Positions 19,276 through 27,512 of a DNA stretch of 64,000 bases are shown in pieces. Positions within the stretch are counted from its first letter, which is position 1. The number at the start of each line of letters is the position of its first letter. The notes beneath the pieces were generated by a model. The model searched no databases, was not told where the DNA came from, and was given only the letters and a program-made list of their open reading frames with translations. The translations under genes were made by a program, and so were the position numbers. The stretch spans positions 434,001 through 498,000 of the forward strand of contig CAWCSS010000001.1 of NCBI GenBank assembly GCA_963798325.1, written 5' to 3'. The DNA comes from Solirubrobacter sp963798325 (GTDB taxonomy: Bacteria; Actinomycetota; Thermoleophilia; Solirubrobacterales; Solirubrobacteraceae).

Positions 19276-20274
19276 TTACGTCGTGAGGAGCGCTTTCGCG
19301 AAGTCGTCCGCGTCGAACGGCCGCAGGTCCTCGAGCTGCTCGCCGATGCCGATCAATTTGACCGGGATCCCGAGCTCGTTGGCGATCGCCAGGGCGATCC
19401 CACCCTTGGCCGTCCCGTCGAGCTTGGTGAGGATGATGCCGGTGACGCCGACGGCCTCGCCGAAGAGCTTCGCCTGGCGGACGCCGTTCTGGCCGGTGGT
19501 GGCGTCGACGGTCATCAGCGTCTCGTGCGGGGCGTCCGGCATCTGCTTGGTGATCACGCGGCGGACCTTGGCCAGTTCCTCCATCAGGTTCGTCTGCGTG
19601 TGCAGGCGCCCGGCGGTGTCGATGATGATCACGTCGGCGCCCTTCTCCCGGCCGCGGGCGATCGCGTCGAAGGCCACCGCGCCGGGATCGGAGCCCTCGG
19701 GGCCCTTCACGACGTCCACGCCCGCTCGCTCGCCCCAGCGCTCGAGCTGCTCCACGGCGGCGGCGCGGAAGGTGTCCGCCGCGCCGACGACGACCGTGCG
19801 GTTGAGCGTGTTCTTGAGGTGCCAGGCGAGCTTGCCGATCGTGGTCGTCTTGCCGGTGCCGTTGACGCCCACGACCAGGATCACCGTGGGGTCGGGTCTG
19901 AGGTCGATCTTGTCGTCGCCGGTGCGAGCGAGCTGGGCGAGGAGCTCCGCGAGGCGGTTGCTCAGTGCCTCGCCTCCGACGAGGTTGCCCTCATCCGCTT
20001 CTCGTTCGAGCTCCTCGACGACCTGAGCCGTCGTTGCGGCGCCCACGTCGGCGTAGATCAGCGCCTCCTCCAGGCGCTCCCACGTGTCCTCGTCGAGATC
20101 GCCCTCGAACAGCGTGGCCTGGACCTCCGCGGCCAGCGCCTCGCGCGTCTTGCGCATGTTCTCGCGCAGGCGTCGGAAGAAGCCGCGGCGTCCTTCTTCG
20201 CGCTCGGGCTCGTCCGGGGTGGGCGGAGGCGGCCCATGATCGAGGACGAAGAGGTCGTACCAGTCTCTGGCCAT
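19276..20274 (-). CDS. ftsY: SRP receptor FtsY
   Basis: FtsY is the membrane-docked GTPase partner of Ffh. This 332-residue form has a short acidic N-terminus (PTPDEPEREEGRRGFF), then an N domain and a G domain with VGVNGTGKTTTIGKLA, DTAGRLHTQTNLMEEL and TKLDGTAKGGIALA. The ATG at 20274 starts MARDWYDLFVLDHG; upstream frame extension lacks plausibility and crosses the divergent promoter. In most relatives ftsY follows smc directly; here two small genes and a rightward gene lie between them. Confidence 0.96.
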   Translation of the reverse strand: MARDWYDLFVLDHGPPPPTPDEPEREEGRRGFFRRLRENMRKTREALAAEVQATLFEGDLDEDTWERLEEALIYADVGAATTAQVVEELEREADEGNLVGGEALSNRLAELLAQLARTGDDKIDLRPDPTVILVVGVNGTGKTTTIGKLAWHLKNTLNRTVVVGAADTFRAAAVEQLERWGERAGVDVVKGPEGSDPGAVAFDAIARGREKGADVIIIDTAGRLHTQTNLMEELAKVRRVITKQMPDAPHETLMTVDATTGQNGVRQAKLFGEAVGVTGIILTKLDGTAKGGIALAIANELGIPVKLIGIGEQLEDLRPFDADDFAKALLTT

Positions 20275-20285
20275 TGCGGTCGGGC

Positions 20286-20307
20286 AGCATAGAGGCACCG
20301 GTATTCT
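20286..20307. promoter_or_regulatory. divergent -10-like hexamers for ftsY (TATGCT) and the 110-residue gene (TATTCT)
   Basis: Minus-strand TATGCT (20286-20291) is 11 nt before the ftsY ATG. Plus-strand TATTCT (20302-20307) is 10 nt before the ATG at 20318, which also has a Shine-Dalgarno-like GAAGGGG. Confidence 0.4.
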
Positions 20308-20317
20308 TGAAGGGGCC

Positions 20318-20650
20318 ATGTCCGCTCTTCCCGAAGCCCGCGAATCACTCTCGTACTGGGAATCACGGCTGCACACGCTGCCGCGGCGCGCGGTGCGTCA
20401 GCGGCGCGAGGCGCGCGAGATGGCCGCACGCTGGCGCGACCGCGTGATGCAGGCGGAGCTGGCCGAGTACGGGCCAGGGATCATCGGGACGATCTTCATG
20501 CTCCTCGCCGAGCGGCGTTTGCCGTCGCGGGTGCAGCACTCGTCGCGTCAGGCGGTGAAGATCGGCGTCGGGGTCGCGTTGACGGTCGCGGCGTCTTTGA
20601 TGGTGCTGGCGATCGCGCTGATCGCGCTGCTGGCCGTGTTGATCTTCTAG
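20318..20650 (+). CDS. small membrane protein of unknown function
   Basis: A 110-residue protein with a charged helical N-terminal half (RRAVRQRREAREMAARWRDRV) and a C-terminal membrane helix (about 85-109, VGVALTVAASLMVLAIALIALLAVLIF) that ends the chain, so it may be tail-anchored. It has a clear Shine-Dalgarno sequence. No family is recognised. It is the only rightward gene between ftsY and smc. Confidence 0.75.
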   Translation: MSALPEARESLSYWESRLHTLPRRAVRQRREAREMAARWRDRVMQAELAEYGPGIIGTIFMLLAERRLPSRVQHSSRQAVKIGVGVALTVAASLMVLAIALIALLAVLIF

Positions 20651-20651
20651 G

Positions 20652-20688
20652 GCCGGAAGATCGGGCGGTGGGGATGTCTCGCCTTCAA
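20652..20688 (-). repeat. dispersed C-rich junction element, copy D
   Basis: In leftward sense it reads TTGAAGGCGAGACATCCCC, then ACCGCCCGATC and TTCCGGCC. It begins at the stop codon of the glyoxalase-like gene and ends at the stop of the rightward gene, so it fills a convergent gap completely. Confidence 0.75.
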
Positions 20689-21047
20689 ATGTGCTGCGCG
20701 ACGTTGATGACGGTTCCGTCCGGTGAGCGGACGAAGAACCGTCGGATGCCCCACGGCTCGTTCGTGAGCGGGTAGACGATCTCGCGTCCCTGCTCGACGG
20801 CCTTCGCGTGCAGCGCGTCGACGTCCTCGACCTCGACGGAGATCTGCGCGTCTTTGACGCCGCGGTCGAGGCCGGGGGTGTTCGCGTCGGCGACCGTGAT
20901 CTGGGCGGTGCGGTTGCTCGGGGAGGCGAACATCGTGAACCCCGGCTCGTCCATCGCGATGTCGAAGCCGAGCAGGCCGCTGTAGAACGCGTGGGCGGCG
21001 CCGATGTCGTCGACGAGCAGGTTCGGGATCGCGCGGCGAATGGTCAT
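20685..21047 (-). CDS. VOC-superfamily (glyoxalase/bleomycin-resistance-like) protein
   Basis: A 120-residue single-module VOC protein: AIPNLLVDDIGAAHAFYSGLLGFDI at the start, SVEVEDVDALHAKAVEQG in the middle, and PWGIRRFFVRSPDGTVINVAQH at the end. The metal/ligand specificity is not evident. Its ATG overlaps the stop of the cysteine-repeat gene (ATGA), so it is co-translated as the last gene of the rnc-smc unit. The upstream frame extension was rejected because it lies inside the repeat gene. Confidence 0.88.
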   Translation of the reverse strand: MTIRRAIPNLLVDDIGAAHAFYSGLLGFDIAMDEPGFTMFASPSNRTAQITVADANTPGLDRGVKDAQISVEVEDVDALHAKAVEQGREIVYPLTNEPWGIRRFFVRSPDGTVINVAQHI

Positions 21048-21415
21048 GCGGTCTTCCCGATCTTCCCGACCGCCCCTTTGAGCCCGACGCACCCGATGCA
21101 GCCCACGCAGCCGGAGCAGTTCACGCAGCCGATGCACCCGACGCAGCCCGCGCAGCCGACGTTGCCGAGGCCGCCGACGATGCCCGCGGAGCCGATGATC
21201 CCGGCACTGAGCAGGATGCCCGCGCTGCCGACGACGGTCGTGCTGCCCGCCACGCCGGCGCTCGAGACGATGCCCGACGCGCCCGCGACGCCCGCGGAGC
21301 AGATCACGCCCGCGGAGCCGGTCACGCCGATCGAGCAGGCGACCGCCGTCGAGCCGCTGACGGCGGCCGAAAGGAAGATGCTCTGGTCCGCTGCCTCGAT
21401 CGAATCCGTGTTCAT
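21044..21415 (-). CDS. hexapeptide-repeat protein with C-terminal cysteine ladder
   Basis: After a 14-residue head (MNTDSIEAADQSIF) this 123-residue protein is about 17 hexads of the form G-S-A-G-V-x. From about residue 87 the hexads become G-C-x-G-C-V, so that eight cysteines fall exactly every third residue, ending GLKGAVGKIGKTA. Strict periodicity suggests a beta-solenoid with stacked cysteines, which could hold metal or disulfides. I see no signal peptide and do not know the family's function. The ATG overlaps the smc stop (ATGA) and the stop overlaps the VOC gene start (ATGA), so both ends argue for a real coupled gene. Confidence 0.8.
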   Translation of the reverse strand: MNTDSIEAADQSIFLSAAVSGSTAVACSIGVTGSAGVICSAGVAGASGIVSSAGVAGSTTVVGSAGILLSAGIIGSAGIVGGLGNVGCAGCVGCIGCVNCSGCVGCIGCVGLKGAVGKIGKTA

Positions 21416-24400
21416 GCCGCCTCTTCTTCCACCGCCTGCGGGAGTCGCCGCGAGATTACCTTCGAGACGCCGTTGCCGGCCATCGAGACCCCGTACAGCG
21501 AGTCCGCGGCCTCCATCGTGCGCTTCTGGTGGGTGACGACGATGAACTGCGCGCGGCCTGAGAAGCTTCGGAGGACCTTCAGGAAGCGGTCGATGTTGAG
21601 GTCGTCGAGCGCGGCCTCGACCTCGTCGAGGATGTAGAACGGGCACGGGCGGGCGAGGAAGACCGCGAACAGGAACGCCAGCGCGGTCATCGACTTCTCG
21701 CCACCGGAGAGCAGCGTCAGGCGCTTGGTGGCCTTGCCCGCGGGCGTGATCTCGATCTCGACGCCCATGTCGTCCTCGGGACGGTCGTCCTGCTCGTCGT
21801 CGGGCTCCTCCTGCGAGGTCTCCGCGTCGCCGCCGCCGAGGACGGGACGTGGGCCGGAGTCGTCGCGCACGAGCCGCAATGCGCCGCGGCCGCCCGGGAA
21901 GAGGTGCTCGACGACCTCCTCGAAGTTCTTGGCCGCGGCGGCGAAGGTCTCCTCGAAGGCCTCCTTGATGCGGCGGTCGGTGTCCCGGATCAGCCCCTGG
22001 AGCTCGCGCATGGCGGTCTCCATGTCCTCGCGCTGGGCTTCGAGCTCCTGGACGTGCTCGAGCGCCTCCTTGTACTCGGCCTGCGCGAGCGGGTTGACGG
22101 GGCCGAGTTGCTCGCGGCGGCGCTGCAGGCGCTCGAGTTGCGTGTTCAGCCGGGCCTTCTCGTCGTCGGCGAGCGGGTCCTCGGACGGCTCGGGGTCCAG
22201 CCCGAGCCTGGTCGCGAGCGTGGTGAGGGCGGTTTCGGCGTCCTCGGCGTGGTCGCGGGCGCGCTGCGCCTGCACCTCGCCGCGGGTGACGGCCTCGCCG
22301 CGGTCCTTCAGCCGCGCGTGGACGCGTGACTCCTCGCCGGCGCAGTTGCGTAGCTCGGCAGCGAGCTGTTCGCCCGCGGCCTTGTCGGCGTTGAGCTCGG
22401 CCTCCAGCGCCTCCACATGCGTGGCGAGGATCCGCTGGAGCTCCGTGAGCGCGGCGGCGAACCGTTCGGCGGTCGGCTTGAGCTGCTGGTCGCGCTGCAG
22501 GCGACGGCGTTCGAGCTCGGTCCGGCGGGCGCGCTCGTCGCGTTCGCGCTTGGCCCGTTCGGCGAGCCGGCGCTCGGTGGCGATCGCGGCCTCCACCTGG
22601 GCCTTGCGGTCAGCGCTCGGGCCCTCGTCCGGCGCGGCCTTGCGCTGCTGGATGACCCAGCGGGCGTGGCGCTCGGCCTCCGCGGCCTCGTCTCGGGCAC
22701 GAGCGGCGGCCCGGGCGTCGCGGTCGACGGCATCGCGCTGTGCGTCGGCCTCGGCGACCTTCTGCTGGGCCTCGTCGACCTGCCCGAGGGCCTTGCGCTC
22801 GGCCTTCGCCGCTTCGTCGACCTGCTTGACCAGCGCGTCGCGGCGGTTGCGCTCCTTGAGCACCCGGTCGTCGCCGCCGGGCGCGACCTGCCGCAGCTCG
22901 CGCGTCTTCGGCGACCACACGCGGCCGTCCTTCGTGACCGCGATCCCGTCGAACGCGGGATCGAGGTTCGTGACGTCCTCGACGACCCAGACATCGTGCA
23001 GCAGCGCCGCCGCAAGCCGCCGCGAGCCGTCGTCGCCGCCGGTCTTGACGTGCTTCGAGAGCGCCTCCGCGGTGGCGGGCGTTCGCGCGGGGCGCGGGCG
23101 CGGCGGCGACGGGCTCATCGACGCGGAACGAGGTCGACCCGGGGAACGCGCGGTGCCGCGGGAGCGGCATCGCGGCCTCGACCGCCGACGGGCCGCGCAG
23201 CGCGTCATCGTCGGGTTCGACCACCGCTGATGGTGTGGAGGCGAGCGGCCCCGTGCGCGGAACGATCAGCGCCGCGGCTCCGTCCTTGCCCGCCTTGGCC
23301 AGCAGCGCGGCGCCGGCCGACAGGTCGGCCGCGACCGCGGCGCGAAGGCGAGGGCCGAGGGCGGCCGAGAGCGCGAGCTCGTAGCCCGGCGCGGCCGTGA
23401 GGGCGTCGGCCAACGAGGCGGCTCCGCCCGGCGCTCCGGCGTTGCCGCGCAGGAACTGGTTGACCTTGGCCAGCTCGGCGCCGACTCGGGCCGACTCGCG
23501 GCGCGCTCGTTCGGCGGCGGCGTCGAGCTCGCGGCGGGCCTTGCGCGCCGTCTCCGCCGCGGCCTCGGCGTCCTTGCGACGCGAAGCGGCGGTCGCCGCT
23601 TCAGCGGTCCTCTGGGCGAGCACCGCGGTGGCGGCCTCGCGGCCGGTCTCGAGTTCGGCGAGCTCGCGTTCGAGCCGCACGCGGTGGTCCTGCGCGAGCT
23701 CGGACAGCTCCTGGCCGAGGGCGGCGATGCGCTCCTCGGTGCCGTCGTCGCCCGTGTCCTCGGCGGCTTCGGCCTCCAGCGCCGTGATCGCGATCGAGCG
23801 GCGGGAGATGCGGGCTTCGATGTCCGCCACCGCGCGGCCCGCGGCGTCGAGCCGCATCGACACGCGCTCGGACGACGACCGCGCCGAGTAGAAGCGGCCG
23901 GACAGCCGTTCGCGGTCGGCGGAGCGGGCGGAGAGCGCCTCCTCGGCGGCCTCGCGGCGCTTGCGGACGGCGGCGAACTCGGCTTCGGCCTCGGCGGTCG
24001 CCGCGCGGGCGGCGGCGACGGCCGTCTCGGCCTGCGCCAACGTCGCGCGGGCGACTCGGGCGCCGTCGCGGGCCAGCGTCCAGCGCGCCTCGTCCATCTG
24101 GCGCTCGAGGCGCTCGTGGAGCTCGGCGGCCTCGGCCTGGCGCTTGAGCGGCTTCAGCCGGGTGCGGGCCTCGCGTTCGACGTCCAGCGCGCGGTCCAGG
24201 TTGTCCTGCGTGCGTTCGAGCTTGAGCTGGGCACGGCGGCGGCGCTTGCGGTGCTTGCCGAGGCCCGCGGCCTCCTCGATCAGCATCCGCCGGTCCTTGG
24301 GCTTGGAGGTGACGATCTCCCCCACGCGCCCCTGCGAGACGACGGAGTGCATCTCCTTGCCCAGGCCGGTGTCCGAGAGGATCTCGATCACGTCCGTCAG

Positions 24401-24760
24401 CCGGCACTTGGCGCCGTTGATCCGGTATTCGCCGTCGCCGTTGCGGTTCAGGCGCCGGAGGATCGCCACCTCGCCCACCGGCAGGTCCAGCCCGCCGGAG
24501 GAGTTGTCGAGCACGACCTCGACCTCGGCCTCCGAGCGCGCCTGGAAGCCGTGGCCGCCGGCGAAGATCACGTCCTGCATCGACTGGCCGCGGACGGCCA
24601 CCGGCGACTGCTCGCCGAGCGCCCACAGCACCGCGTCGGTGATGTTGGACTTGCCGCTGCCGTTGGGCCCGACGATCACCGAGACGCCCGGCGAGAACGT
24701 CAGCCGGGTGCGGTCGGGGAAGGACTTGAAGCCCTTCAGGGTGATCGAGCTCAGGTGCAT
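21412..24760 (-). CDS. smc: chromosome partition protein SMC, interrupted by a one-base frameshift
   Basis: SMC is the condensin ATPase. The N-terminal part has FKSFPDRTRLTF, Walker A GPNGSGKSNITDAVLWAL and the start of the hinge (FLRGNAGAPGGAASLADAL). The C-terminal part has the rest of the hinge (DVWVVEDVTNLDPAFDGI), coiled coil, signature LSGGEKSMTALAFLFA and Walker B FYILDEVEAALDD. The two parts lie in different frames. They join in the hinge at about 23085-23110, next to GGGG at 23089-23092, if one base is removed. The joined protein is about 1115 residues, normal for SMC. A sequencing insertion is more likely than loss of such a core gene. It is leftward, between rnc and the cysteine-repeat gene. 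Confidence 0.93.
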
Positions 24761-24763
24761 CTA

Positions 24764-24808
24764 CGGCCGGCTGATCGGGGTGGGGCGGAGGGGATGTCCG
24801 GACTTCAA
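24764..24808 (-). repeat. dispersed C-rich junction element, copy E (rnc/smc)
   Basis: In gene sense it starts 3 bp behind the rnc stop with TTGAAGTCCGGACATCCCC, continues CCGCCCCACCCCGATC, and ends AGCCGGCCGT just before the smc ATG. It fills the whole rnc/smc gap. Confidence 0.85.
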
Positions 24809-24810
24809 TT

Positions 24811-25467
24811 TCAGGTCCCGAGGGATTCCAACGCGGCCTCGGCGGCCGCCTGCTCGGCGTCCTTCTTGGAGCGACCGGTCCCGCGCGCGAGCGCCTCGCC
24901 CTCGACCATCGCGACGATCTCGAAGGTCCGCTCGTGCGGCGGGCCCTCCTCCGCGGCGATCTCGTAGGTCACGACCGTGCCGCGGCGCGCCAACCGCTCC
25001 TGCAGCGCCGATTTGAAGTCCGCCGGATGCGCGAGCGCCTTCTCTATCTCCGGCTGGAAGGCCTCGACCACGGCATCCGCCACCGGCTCGTAGCCGAATT
25101 CCAGGTAGCACGCCCCGATCACGGCCTCGATGACCGACGCGAGGACCCGTTCGGTGCGCGCGAGTTGCTCCGTGGCCGGCCCGGCGAACTCCGCCGGCGC
25201 GGCGTTGCGCAACTGCTCGGGGATCCCGAGGCGCTCCGCCACGTCGCGGCACGAACGGCCGGAGACCGCCTGCGCGCGGACCTTCGTCAGCCGGCCGGCC
25301 CCGTAGTCGTCCGGCTGCAGCCGCGGATAGAGGTGCGTGGTGATCGCGAGGCCGAGCACCGAGTCGCCCAGGAACGCGAGGCGCTCGTAGGAATCCGACC
25401 GCTTCTCGGTCCACGAGGAGTGCGTGACCGCCTGCCGGGCGAGCACGTCCGGCAGTCGCTCGAGCAT
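24811..25467 (-). CDS. rnc: ribonuclease III
   Basis: RNase III cuts double-stranded RNA in rRNA and mRNA processing. The catalytic signature is SYERLAFLGDSVLGLAI; the second acidic site is SVIEAVIGACYLEFG. The C-terminal dsRNA-binding domain runs from DFKSALQERLARRG to GRSKKDAEQAAAEAAL. The 218 residues are slightly fewer than usual because the protein starts at an ATG close to the catalytic domain. It lies 21 bp after acpP in the same frame. Confidence 0.95.
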   Translation of the reverse strand: MLERLPDVLARQAVTHSSWTEKRSDSYERLAFLGDSVLGLAITTHLYPRLQPDDYGAGRLTKVRAQAVSGRSCRDVAERLGIPEQLRNAAPAEFAGPATEQLARTERVLASVIEAVIGACYLEFGYEPVADAVVEAFQPEIEKALAHPADFKSALQERLARRGTVVTYEIAAEEGPPHERTFEIVAMVEGEALARGTGRSKKDAEQAAAEAALESLGT

Positions 25468-25488
25468 GTCGTGGAGCTTGCGCAGCGC

Positions 25489-25740
25489 TCAGGGTCCCGA
25501 AGGGTCGTTGGCCAGGACGTACTCCACGGCTTGACCGACGGTGTGGATGCGCGCCGCATCCTCGTCGGACATCCTCAGGCCGTAGGTGTCCTCCAGCTCC
25601 TGCACGAGCGAGTAGAGGTCCAGCGAGTCCGCGGACAGGTCCTCCCGGAAGTGGGTGGTCTCCGTGATCGCGGCCGGATCGGCGGACAGCTCGTCCGCCA
25701 GGTGGTCGCGAATGAGGGTGAGGACTTCGTCGCGGGTCAT
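25489..25740 (-). CDS. acpP: acyl carrier protein
   Basis: An 83-residue ACP whose phosphopantetheine serine lies in REDLSADSLDLYSLVQELED. It carries growing acyl chains in fatty-acid synthesis. The ATG overlaps the plsX stop (ATGA). The order plsX-acpP-rnc-smc is ancestral. Confidence 0.95.
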   Translation of the reverse strand: MTRDEVLTLIRDHLADELSADPAAITETTHFREDLSADSLDLYSLVQELEDTYGLRMSDEDAARIHTVGQAVEYVLANDPSGP

Positions 25741-26750
25741 GACTCGTCGGGGACGCTAGCGACAGCCTCGGACGCTGTTCGCATCGCGCCCGCGGCGACG
25801 AGCCGTTCGTGGGTGCGCCCGGCGACGTCCTCGCGCACGCCGCGGGCGGCCACCTCGATCGCCCGGGCGAACCCGCGCGCCCCGAACGAGCCGTGCGGGA
25901 CGACGCCCAGATGCCGCAGCCCGAGCAGCACCGCGCCGCCCTGCTCCTCGGGGTCGAGCTCGTCGCGCAGGCCGCGCAGGGCGGGTCGCAGCAGCATCCC
26001 GCCCAGCTTTGACCGCCAATTCGAGAGCGCCGCCGCTCGCACCGCACCCAGCAGTGCCGCCGACGAGCCCTCCATCGTCTTCAGAGCGATGTTGCCGGTG
26101 AAGCCGTCGGCGACGATCACGTCGGCCTCCCCCGTCCCGATCGCGAAGCCCTCGACGTTGCCGACGAAGTTCAGGCCCTCCGAGGCGCGGAGCAACGCGT
26201 GAGCGGCGACGACGATCTCGGTGCCCTTGGTCGCCTCGGTGCCGTTGGCCAGCAGCCCCACGCGCGGCGAGGACACGCCGTGGACGGCCTCCATGAAGGC
26301 CGCGCCCATGTGCGCGAACTGGACGAGCATCTCGGGGCGGACCTCGGCGTTGGCGCCCGCGTCGAGCAGCAGGAACGGCTTGCCGGGGACCGGGATGATG
26401 ATCGCCAGCGCCGGACGATGGACGCCGCGGGCGCGCTTGAAGCCGAACGTCGAGGCGGCCAGCGCGGCGCCGGTGGACCCGCCGGAGACGAGCGCGTCGG
26501 CCTCGCCGGCGACGACCGCGGCGACGGCCTGGACGATCGAGGCGTCCTTCTCGCGCCGGACGGCGCGCGCGGGATCGGGGTCCTTGGCGATCGACAGCGG
26601 CGCGTCGACCACGCGGACGTGCTCGGGCACCGGCCCGATCTCTCCGGCCGGCCCGAACAGGACCACATCGATGCCACGAACCTGGGCAGCACCGCGCGCG
26701 ACCTCAGCGGGACCGAGATCGGCCCCGTTGACGTCAACCGCGACGGTTAC
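25737..26750 (-). CDS. plsX: phosphate acyltransferase PlsX
   Basis: PlsX makes acyl-phosphate from acyl-ACP to start phospholipid synthesis. Recognisable are VAVDVNGADLGP at the start (normally DAMGGD), DALVSGGSTGAALAA, FLLLDAGANAEV, GLLANGTEATKG and NVEGFAIGTGEADVIVADGFTGNIALK. There is no ATG, GTG or TTG between the rpmF stop and this conserved start. The codon where homologues begin is GTA (26748-26750), one base from GTG. I set the start there; the gene would be 337 residues, a normal length. The next canonical start would remove the first strand of the fold. Confidence 0.9.
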   Translation of the reverse strand, partial: VTVAVDVNGADLGPAEVARGAAQVRGIDVVLFGPAGEIGPVPEHVRVVDAPLSIAKDPDPARAVRREKDASIVQAVAAVVAGEADALVSGGSTGAALAASTFGFKRARGVHRPALAIIIPVPGKPFLLLDAGANAEVRPEMLVQFAHMGAAFMEAVHGVSSPRVGLLANGTEATKGTEIVVAAHALLRASEGLNFVGNVEGFAIGTGEADVIVADGFTGNIALKTMEGSSAALLGAVRAAALSNWRSKLGGMLLRPALRGLRDELDPEEQGGAVLLGLRHLGVVPHGSFGARGFARAIEVAARGVREDVAGRTHERLVAAGAMRTASEAVASVPDES

Positions 26751-26757
26751 TGATGAC

Positions 26758-26958
26758 CTAGTGCTCGTGATCGTGATCGTGGTCGTGCACGTGCACGACC
26801 TCGCGACCGCCGTAGTACCCGCAGTTCGGGCACACGTGGTGCGGACGGCGCGGCCGGCGGCACTGTGGGCAGCCGTTGGTCGCGGGCGCGGTGATCTTGT
26901 GTTGCGCTCGCCGCTGCGCGGTGCGCGCGTGCGACTGCTTTTGCTTAGGGACGGCCAT
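26758..26958 (-). CDS. rpmF: 50S ribosomal protein L32 with His/Asp-rich tail
   Basis: The N-terminus MAVPKQKQSHARTAQRRA and the zinc ribbon C30-x2-C33 ... C43-x2-C46 identify L32. Unlike normal L32, it ends in HVHDHDHDHEH (residues 56-66), a possible metal-binding tail. It lies between yceD and plsX. A -10-like TATCCT 11 nt upstream suggests its own promoter inside the operon. Confidence 0.95.
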   Translation of the reverse strand: MAVPKQKQSHARTAQRRAQHKITAPATNGCPQCRRPRRPHHVCPNCGYYGGREVVHVHDHDHDHEH

Positions 26959-26969
26959 GGCGGCGAAGA

Positions 26970-26975
26970 AGGATA
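26970..26975 (-). promoter_or_regulatory. -10-like TATCCT before rpmF
   Basis: Same hexamer and same 11-nt distance to the ATG as at rpsP. It lies in the yceD/rpmF gap. Confidence 0.4.
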
Positions 26976-26983
26976 GCGAGCCG

Positions 26984-27499
26984 TTATTCGAACTTGAGCT
27001 CGGACAATTTCGACCAGCGCACGTCGGGTTCCGGCTCGTGCTGGTGATCGGGCTCGTCGTTGAGGTTCGCGCCGCACTTCGGGCACAGGCCGGCGCAGTC
27101 CGGGCGGCAGGTGAGCTGGGCCGGGAGCGCCAGCGCCAGCGCGTCACGCGCCCACGCCTCCAGATCGAGCTCCTCGCCCATGTACGGCGAGAGCAGGTCC
27201 GCGTCCCCCGCGCCGGGCTGGTGGACCTCGTAGGAGTCCACGCTGTAGGTGGGGTTCGCGGGGTCCAGGCAGCGCATGCACGGGCCTTCGATGGTCGCGT
27301 CGAAGCGCAGCCGCATCGCCCAGCCGTTGCCGGTGGTGCGGGAGATGTCGAGGCGCACGGGCACCAGCTCCGGATCGACGGCGTACGTGGAGCCGCCGTA
27401 TTCGAACGGGTCGACGTGGACGTGGAGGTCCATGCGGCGACCCTCGCCCGAGGTGAGCCCGAGGCGCCCGATATCGAAGAGGTCAGTGCGCTGCGGCAT
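26984..27499 (-). CDS. yceD: YceD family (DUF177) protein
   Basis: DUF177 proteins accompany rpmF and are linked to 23S rRNA accumulation. This 171-residue member has the family's CMRCLDPANP pair and a second Cys cluster, CRPDCAGLCPKCGANLN, that probably binds zinc. The TAGAGT 7 nt upstream marks the probable start of the yceD-rpmF-plsX-acpP-rnc-smc transcript. Confidence 0.93.
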   Translation of the reverse strand: MPQRTDLFDIGRLGLTSGEGRRMDLHVHVDPFEYGGSTYAVDPELVPVRLDISRTTGNGWAMRLRFDATIEGPCMRCLDPANPTYSVDSYEVHQPGAGDADLLSPYMGEELDLEAWARDALALALPAQLTCRPDCAGLCPKCGANLNDEPDHQHEPEPDVRWSKLSELKFE

Positions 27500-27506
27500 G
27501 CCTCTT

Positions 27507-27512
27507 ACTCTA
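27507..27512 (-). promoter_or_regulatory. -10-like TAGAGT before yceD
   Basis: TAGAGT lies 7 nt before the yceD ATG at 27499 and overlaps the TAG stop of the upstream acyl-CoA synthetase gene. Confidence 0.4.

Noticed and set aside
23080..23115. Programmed frameshifting in smc
   Set aside because: No slippery heptamer with downstream structure or stop-codon context is visible, and three other genes show the same kind of single added base.
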